Source of the DNA: an uncultured Muribaculaceae bacterium
GTDB lineage: Bacteria; Bacteroidota; Bacteroidia; Bacteroidales; Muribaculaceae
Assembly (NCBI GenBank): GCA_947525975.1
Contig: CANNVE010000006.1
Span: 62,001 to 126,000 of the forward strand
DNA: 64,000 nt
Direction of reading: 5' to 3'
This document shows, in pieces, positions 59,450 through 64,000 of the stretch. The notes under the pieces are model-generated. The model saw nothing but the letters and a program-made list of their open reading frames with translations, ran no database searches and had not been told where the DNA came from. A program made the position numbers and the translations under genes. How positions within the stretch are numbered: position 1 is the stretch's first letter; each line of letters opens with the position of its first letter.

Positions 59450-60793
59450 TCAGGCTTTGCGCACATAGAGCTGGGCGTTTTCAAAGCGCTCGGCTCTTAT
59501 TTTTGTGCGCGCCTCGATGTAGCCGCTGAGCGAGACAGCGTCGAACTCCTCGCCCTCGATGCTTATCTTTCCGGCAGGACGCAGGTCGGTCACAGCATCT
59601 CCTTCCTTGCCCACGAAGCGGGCGATGGAAGCGTCGACGCCGATGTATCCCTCCGATACCCTCAGGTCGGTCTCAAGGGTGGCTATGCGCCTGGCCCATC
59701 GCGGACCTCGCTTTGACGTGAGATAGGCCACCGACGCCACCGCGAGCACAAGGCCCGCCGCCGAGATGACAATGGCATGAGTGAAATCCACGGCGTAGAC
59801 CCCGTTGATAGAATCCAGATTGAGCATGCCGCCCACCAGTGCGGCCAATATCGCCAATATGCCGGCCACGCCACAGACGCCGAAGCCCGGGATGACAAAC
59901 AGCTCCAAAGCCATGAGCACTATGCCAAGGATGAACACAACTACCACCCAGGGAGCCATCGTGCCGGTGACAATCGTGGGCAGGAAATACAGCACTGCCG
60001 ACACGAAGGCCACGCCGCCGGCGAAGCCGAGGCCGGGCGTCTGCATCTCGAAATATATGCCTCCGAGGATGAGCATTATCAGGATAGCCCGCACGCCGGC
60101 GCTTGCCAGGAAACCGATGATGTGGTCAGTGGCCGTGGACTCGAATCGCTCCACGCGGTAGTCCCCTTCGATGTGATGGCGTATCACTTCGTCGACCGAA
60201 GACGCCTGCCCCTCGGCATAGCCCACGGCCATTGCCTCCTCGGGCGTGAGGGTGATTACGCTATCGGGGTTGACGAATCCCTCGGCGATAGCCGGGTCGC
60301 GGCGCCAGGCCCAGGACGAGTCAGCCTCGCTCCATACCTTGCCGTGGCTCTCGGCTGTGGCGCGCATGATCGACTTCATGTATGACTGATACTTGTCGGG
60401 CATGATCTCACCGGCCTGATTCACCACCGAACTCGCTCCGTAGCTGCCACCGGGCGCCATGTATACAGAGTCGCAGGCGAGGGTGATAAGCGACCCGGCA
60501 GAGGCTGCATTCGGGTCGACAAACGCCACCGTGGGGATCGGCGCGCGCATGATGGCCGTGCGTATGGAGTCCGCCGCATCCACGGCTCCGCCGTAGGTGT
60601 TGATGCGCACCACCATCAGGTCGGCGTCGACAGACTTAGCCTCGTCGATGGCGCGGCGTGTCTGCATCCACATCTTGGCGTCGACCTCTTCGTTGAGATC
60701 AAGCACATACACCACCGGCTCATGTGTCATAGCCGCGATAGAGGCCAATGCTCCGGCAAGAAGAGCGGCGAACAAGGCATAAATCTTTTTCAT
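59450..60793 (-). CDS. NfeD-family membrane serine protease (long form)
   Basis: A 447-aa long-form NfeD. A signal segment (MKKIYALFAALLAGALASIAA) leads to a ClpP-like protease domain: LMVVRINTYGGAVDAADSIR, DPNAASAGSLITLACDSVYM with the catalytic Ser, and the GGSYGASSVV segment. Four to five membrane helices follow (about 230-345), then a C-terminal OB-fold NfeD domain ending ERFENAQLYVRKA. The protease part may clip stomatin-like partners, but no stomatin gene lies adjacent. It runs convergently with the preceding plus-strand gene (7-bp gap). Confidence 0.93.
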   Translation of the reverse strand: MKKIYALFAALLAGALASIAAMTHEPVVYVLDLNEEVDAKMWMQTRRAIDEAKSVDADLMVVRINTYGGAVDAADSIRTAIMRAPIPTVAFVDPNAASAGSLITLACDSVYMAPGGSYGASSVVNQAGEIMPDKYQSYMKSIMRATAESHGKVWSEADSSWAWRRDPAIAEGFVNPDSVITLTPEEAMAVGYAEGQASSVDEVIRHHIEGDYRVERFESTATDHIIGFLASAGVRAILIMLILGGIYFEMQTPGLGFAGGVAFVSAVLYFLPTIVTGTMAPWVVVVFILGIVLMALELFVIPGFGVCGVAGILAILAALVGGMLNLDSINGVYAVDFTHAIVISAAGLVLAVASVAYLTSKRGPRWARRIATLETDLRVSEGYIGVDASIARFVGKEGDAVTDLRPAGKISIEGEEFDAVSLSGYIEARTKIRAERFENAQLYVRKA

Positions 60794-60830
60794 AATGCGG
60801 GAAATATTGGTAGGTTCAGGGCTTATGAAG

Positions 60831-61871
60831 TCATGACGCCTGCGGCGTCTGATTCTTTTTTCGGCGGAAATATGTGGTGAGTATGGGCACACCAACCACC
60901 AGATAGATATAATAGGTGATGAGGCGCCATATCAGGGCTATCACCAGCGCCAGGTTAGGCGCCGATATCAGATCTCCGTAATACTCTGTGAATATCCATT
61001 CGCTCAATCCCGAGCCGCCGGGCGTGGGGCTTACCATAAGCACCACCCACACCACGAGCTGGCGCCCGAAAACGAGCAGGGGCGACACCCCGGGCAGAAA
61101 TGCCCAGAACAATGCGTTGACTATCAAGAAACGGCAGAACCACGAGAGCACCGTGGCGAAGAATACATTGGCCCACCATCGGGCAGAGCAAGTCTTGATC
61201 CACTCTGACGTGGCCACGATATTGTCGCCCACTTTCGTCACATTGCCTTGCCATCGGCGCAGCACCGGAAGAGAAAACAGCCGTATGAGCATATCCCTCA
61301 CCCATTGCGGCTTAAGCAGGATGCCGGTGAAGAGAATCGCCGTCCACACCACGATGCCCGCATACACGAGCCAGAACGCTATCTCAAGCCCTTGGAGGAA
61401 AGCCCCCCGGTCGAGACCACCGAACAGCTGCTCGAATGGCAGGCATAGCACCATGACCGGGCATACGATCACGAAGAAAAGCTCGTCGAGAAACAGGGTG
61501 GTGAGGGTCAATGCCGTGGCCCGGCCCACCTTCACGCCCTCGGTGTTGAGAAAGAATATCGCCAATGCGCTTCCGCCCACAGCCGAGGGGGTTATCGCCG
61601 ATGTGAAAGCGCACATCAGATCCACTTTCAGCGACTTTCGCCACGATAGCGAAGGCTTGGCTATGGTGTGAAACCGCCATGTGAGGCCGAAGTCCCTGCC
61701 TGCGACAAAGACCAGGGCCAAGGCTATGCCCAGAATCTCGCGCCATCCGAATGAGATTTTGGCGAGGTCGTCGATTGAAAATTCATCCTTGAAAAGCCAC
61801 ACTGCCACACCGACTCCGATAGCTATCGGAATCACCATCTGCCACAGCAGCCTTTTTAGATTGTCGAGCAC
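60831..61871 (-). CDS. Flippase-like / lysylphosphatidylglycerol synthase TM-region family protein
   Basis: A 346-aa protein of the UPF0104/AglD-like membrane family, with about seven to eight hydrophobic helices. Signatures are FTSAITPSAVGGSALAIFFL and VLMVSPTPGGSGLSEWIF, the P-x-x-G-G motifs of the family. Members are proposed lipid or glycolipid flippases; the cytosolic synthase domain of MprF is absent. It lies 37 bp upstream of the NfeD gene in the same orientation and could be co-transcribed with it. Confidence 0.88.
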   Translation of the reverse strand: MLDNLKRLLWQMVIPIAIGVGVAVWLFKDEFSIDDLAKISFGWREILGIALALVFVAGRDFGLTWRFHTIAKPSLSWRKSLKVDLMCAFTSAITPSAVGGSALAIFFLNTEGVKVGRATALTLTTLFLDELFFVIVCPVMVLCLPFEQLFGGLDRGAFLQGLEIAFWLVYAGIVVWTAILFTGILLKPQWVRDMLIRLFSLPVLRRWQGNVTKVGDNIVATSEWIKTCSARWWANVFFATVLSWFCRFLIVNALFWAFLPGVSPLLVFGRQLVVWVVLMVSPTPGGSGLSEWIFTEYYGDLISAPNLALVIALIWRLITYYIYLVVGVPILTTYFRRKKNQTPQAS

Positions 61872-61912
61872 CCTTGATTCTGTTTTTAGATTAGCGATCA
61901 GAGATTATTGCA

Positions 61913-62503
61913 TCAGCGTGCATTAGGGGTTAGAGCCGACAGATAGGCAGCGGTGGTCTCCACCGGATCGACGCTGTCGGCGATGGGCCTTCCCACGGCC
62001 ACGCCGCTGACTTTTGCGGCGAGCAAGGCGGGGATGTCGGCAAGAGAGAAGCACCCATCGGCCACGATAGGCAGCTCAAGCCCCGCTCCGCGCGAGGCCG
62101 AGACTTTCTCGGCAATCTTGTCGATGCCCCATCCTTCGGGAAAAGACACGTAATCCACGTCCTGCCCTTTTATGGCTATGGCAGAGACCGCCGAAGGCGC
62201 CTCCACGCCGATGATGGCCTCCGCCCCAAGAAAGTCGCGCACCTCCATCGGGCTTTTGGCGTATTTGCGCAGATGCACACCGTGCAGGCCCAGCTCCTTG
62301 GCCATCTCTATGTGGTTGTCAATGGTGAGGATAGTGCCGTTTTCCCTGCACAGGGGTATCAGCTCGGTGAGCAGCTCGCGCAGGTCCTCGTCGGTCATAT
62401 CTCCGGGCGACAGCCTCACCCACGCGCACCCGCCCTCGATGGCCATTTGGGCAAGCTCGGGCATAGTGTATGTCTCGTTGGGGGTCAGTATGAATTGCAA
62501 CAT
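61913..62503 (-). CDS. Divergent ThiE-like (thiamine phosphate synthase family) protein
   Basis: A 196-aa TIM-barrel protein with the ThiE outline: GGCAWVRLSPGDMTDEDLRE near the first half, GLHGVHLRKYAKSPMEVRDF, IIGVEAPSAV, and VADGCFSLADIPALLAAKVS with GVAVGRPI. Several residues that canonical ThiE uses for pyrophosphate and Mg binding are replaced: Q-L-R-x-K is V-R-L-S-P, and the G-Q-x-D after GVHL is R-K-Y-A. No other thi genes or TPP riboswitch lie near. It may have another barrel activity. Confidence 0.7.
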   Translation of the reverse strand: MLQFILTPNETYTMPELAQMAIEGGCAWVRLSPGDMTDEDLRELLTELIPLCRENGTILTIDNHIEMAKELGLHGVHLRKYAKSPMEVRDFLGAEAIIGVEAPSAVSAIAIKGQDVDYVSFPEGWGIDKIAEKVSASRGAGLELPIVADGCFSLADIPALLAAKVSGVAVGRPIADSVDPVETTAAYLSALTPNAR

Positions 62504-62529
62504 GGTGATTTCTCTTTTATTGTATTACG

Positions 62530-62537
62530 CAAATTTA
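62530..62537 (-). promoter_or_regulatory. -7 box for the ThiE-like gene
   Basis: Minus-strand TAAATTTG, an exact match, 27 bp before the start codon. Confidence 0.5.
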
Positions 62538-62620
62538 CGAAAAAAATTATGATAATCGCGGTTTGGGGGATGATTAAAGATTTTTTTGGTTAAAAATGCT
62601 TTCGTTTGTGGGGAAATTAG

Positions 62621-62628
62621 TATCTTTG
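62621..62628 (+). promoter_or_regulatory. -7 box for pta-ackA
   Basis: TATCTTTG, an exact match, 80 bp before the pta ATG; the leader is pyrimidine-rich. A good -33 box is not visible. Confidence 0.5.
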
Positions 62629-62707
62629 CTAATTAAATCTTTGCCGCGTCAGCCATACGCGACATATCAGATGCGAGAATACATTTTCTTAATTCACCAT
62701 ACACGCA

Positions 62708-63718
62708 ATGGACTTATTTGAAAAACTGACAGCCAATGCGAAGGCAAAGCCACAGCGCATTGTGCTCCCCGAAGGCACAGAGCCACGCACGCTCACTGCC
62801 GCCGACCGTATCATCGCCGACAAGATAGCGGAAATCATACTGATCGGCGACCCCGTTGAAATCAAAAACCTCGCAGCCGAGCTCAAGCTCGACCACATAG
62901 CCCAGGCCACCATCGTCGACCCGTCGGACGAGAAAGTCATCGACCGCTACGCTCCCCTGCTCTACACCCTGCGCAAAAGCAAGGGCATGACCCAGGAGGA
63001 GTCACGCCTGACCGCATCCAACCCCCTCTACCTCGGATGCCTCATGATCAAGAACGGCGACGCCGACGGCCAGGTGGCCGGAGCACGCAACACCACAGGC
63101 AATGTGCTGCGCGCGGCATTCCAGGTGATCAAGACCATGCCCGGAATCGAAGTGGTTTCAGGAGCCTTCATCATGCTTCTGCCCGAGGGGCTGCCCTACG
63201 GCACTGACGGCATCCTGGTATTCGCCGACTGCGCCGTAGTCCCCGATCCGTCGGCAGCCGAGCTGGCGCAGATAGCAGTGGCCGCCGGAAAGACAGCCCG
63301 CGACATAGCAGGCATAGAGCCGCGCGTGGCCCTTCTGTCGTTCTCTACCAAGGGCAGCGCATCCCACCCGGCGGTGGACAAGGTGGTGAATGCCCTTGAG
63401 ATAGCCCGCAAGCTTGATCCGACCCTCATCATTGACGGCGAGCTGCAGTCTGACGCCGCCATAGTGCCTTCAGTGGCAGCCCTCAAAGCTCCAATGTCTC
63501 CGCTGAGCGGCAAGGCCAATGTGCTCGTGTTCCCCTCGCTCGAGGTCGGCAACATCGCCTACAAGCTGGTGCAGCGCCTCGGCGGCGCGCAGGCTGTGGG
63601 CCCGGTGCTCCAAGGCCTCGCGGCTCCGGTCAACGATCTCTCTCGCGGATGCTTCCCGGAAGACATCTACAAGACCATCATCATCACCTGCAACCAGGCC
63701 ATCGGCATGAAAAACTAA
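62708..63718 (+). CDS. pta: Phosphate acetyltransferase
   Basis: A 336-aa enzyme that converts acetyl-CoA and phosphate to acetyl phosphate, the first step to acetate and ATP. It is the short form without the N-terminal DRTGG regulatory domain. Family motifs are [34 protein letters not shown] and [16 protein letters not shown], with the C-terminal [20 protein letters not shown]. acetate kinase follows 24 bp downstream. Firm assignment. Confidence 0.97.
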   Translation: MDLFEKLTANAKAKPQRIVLPEGTEPRTLTAADRIIADKIAEIILIGDPVEIKNLAAELKLDHIAQATIVDPSDEKVIDRYAPLLYTLRKSKGMTQEESRLTASNPLYLGCLMIKNGDADGQVAGARNTTGNVLRAAFQVIKTMPGIEVVSGAFIMLLPEGLPYGTDGILVFADCAVVPDPSAAELAQIAVAAGKTARDIAGIEPRVALLSFSTKGSASHPAVDKVVNALEIARKLDPTLIIDGELQSDAAIVPSVAALKAPMSPLSGKANVLVFPSLEVGNIAYKLVQRLGGAQAVGPVLQGLAAPVNDLSRGCFPEDIYKTIIITCNQAIGMKN

Positions 63719-63742
63719 ATGACAAACCTTAAATAAAGAAAA

Positions 63743-64000
63743 GTGAAAATATTAGTTCTGAACTGCGGCAGCAGCAGTGTTAAATACAAACTCATCGACA
63801 CAGCCGACGAAAAGACTCTGGCTGAAGGCGGAGTGGAGAAAATAGGCCTTGACGGAGGATTCCTGAAATTCAAGAAGGCCGACGGCTCGAAGGAAATCAT
63901 CGAACTCGGCCTCACCGACCATAAAGGCGCCGTAAAGGCTGTGCTCGACCTGCTCACAAGCGAAGACAACGGCGTGATCAAGAGCTACGACGAAATCGGA
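63743..64000 (+). CDS. ackA: Acetate kinase, N-terminal part (truncated by window edge)
   Basis: The visible 86 residues begin at a GTG with KILVLNCGSSSVKYKLIDT, the acetate kinase N-terminal phosphate-binding signature. The enzyme makes ATP and acetate from acetyl phosphate produced by pta, 24 bp upstream; AGTG follows an A-rich stretch rather than a Shine-Dalgarno sequence. The 3' end is beyond the window. Firm assignment. Confidence 0.95.
   Translation, partial: MKILVLNCGSSSVKYKLIDTADEKTLAEGGVEKIGLDGGFLKFKKADGSKEIIELGLTDHKGAVKAVLDLLTSEDNGVIKSYDEIG

Noticed and set aside
1-64000. CRISPR arrays, rRNA operons, insertion sequences, prophage genes
   Set aside because: No direct-repeat/spacer pattern, rRNA sequence, transposase or phage structural gene was found on either strand.

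Overview
The window looks like a chromosomal segment of a gut Bacteroidales bacterium, most plausibly Muribaculaceae (S24-7) or a close relative. The evidence is repeated promoter boxes of the Bacteroidetes type (TTTG, about 19-20 bp, TAnnTTTG), almost no Shine-Dalgarno sequences, PorD and T9SS-type C-terminal tails, HU-CCDC81/SPOR, DUF5103 and DUF3109 proteins, LemA/TPM, secreted glycosidases, and GC-rich core genes broken by clearly AT-richer accessory patches. No rRNA, CRISPR array, insertion sequence or phage gene was found.

Region 1 (1-11.8 kb) is housekeeping, all on the minus strand: glnS, a TPR protein, purL, then dnaN - exonuclease - coaBC - porD - recN. Region 2 (11.83-12.16 kb) is a divergent intergenic region with six direct repeats resembling DnaA boxes at about 20-bp phasing, next to a textbook Bacteroidetes promoter. 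It is the pivot of gene orientation: eight minus-strand genes to its left, ten plus-strand genes to its right. Region 3 (12.16-20.9 kb) holds HU/SPOR, nitroreductase, DUF2520, KdsC-like phosphatase, Maf, a small unknown, an SF1 helicase and a BtuF/FecCD/ATPase uptake system.

Region 4 (20.9-33.8 kb) is mixed: a MORN-GH25 lysozyme, lysA, NUDIX, a metal permease with an HMA tail, a 52-aa small protein, a RNase D-like exonuclease, TPM/LemA, a structured intergenic element, a TlpA-type thioredoxin, VanZ, tRNA-Arg(CCG), uracil-DNA glycosylase, DUF5103, DUF3109 and clpP. Region 5 (33.9-47.6 kb) holds GH3, an AT-rich patch with a frameshifted WG-repeat gene and a TPR gene, then M23 peptidase, MerR, ruvA, GH43, YiiX-like, DUF3298 and a GH78 rhamnosidase.

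Region 6 (47.7-56 kb) is accessory surface/secretion: a beta-helix protein with a T9SS-like tail, a membrane Ser/Thr kinase with MORN repeats overlapping a WG/Sel1 exported protein, an SGNH hydrolase, an AT-rich translationally coupled pair of exported proteins and a small membrane protein. Region 7 (56.3-64 kb) holds class I fumarase, a carbohydrate-binding-like exported protein, NfeD, a flippase-like protein, a divergent ThiE-like protein, pta and the start of ackA.

The most unusual items are the phased DnaA-box-like array at the orientation switch, an (AT)5 tract that splits the WG-repeat gene and would restore one frame by losing one unit, several short tandem arrays next to promoters or starts, two copies of a 46-bp hairpin repeat, and several candidate small structured RNAs.
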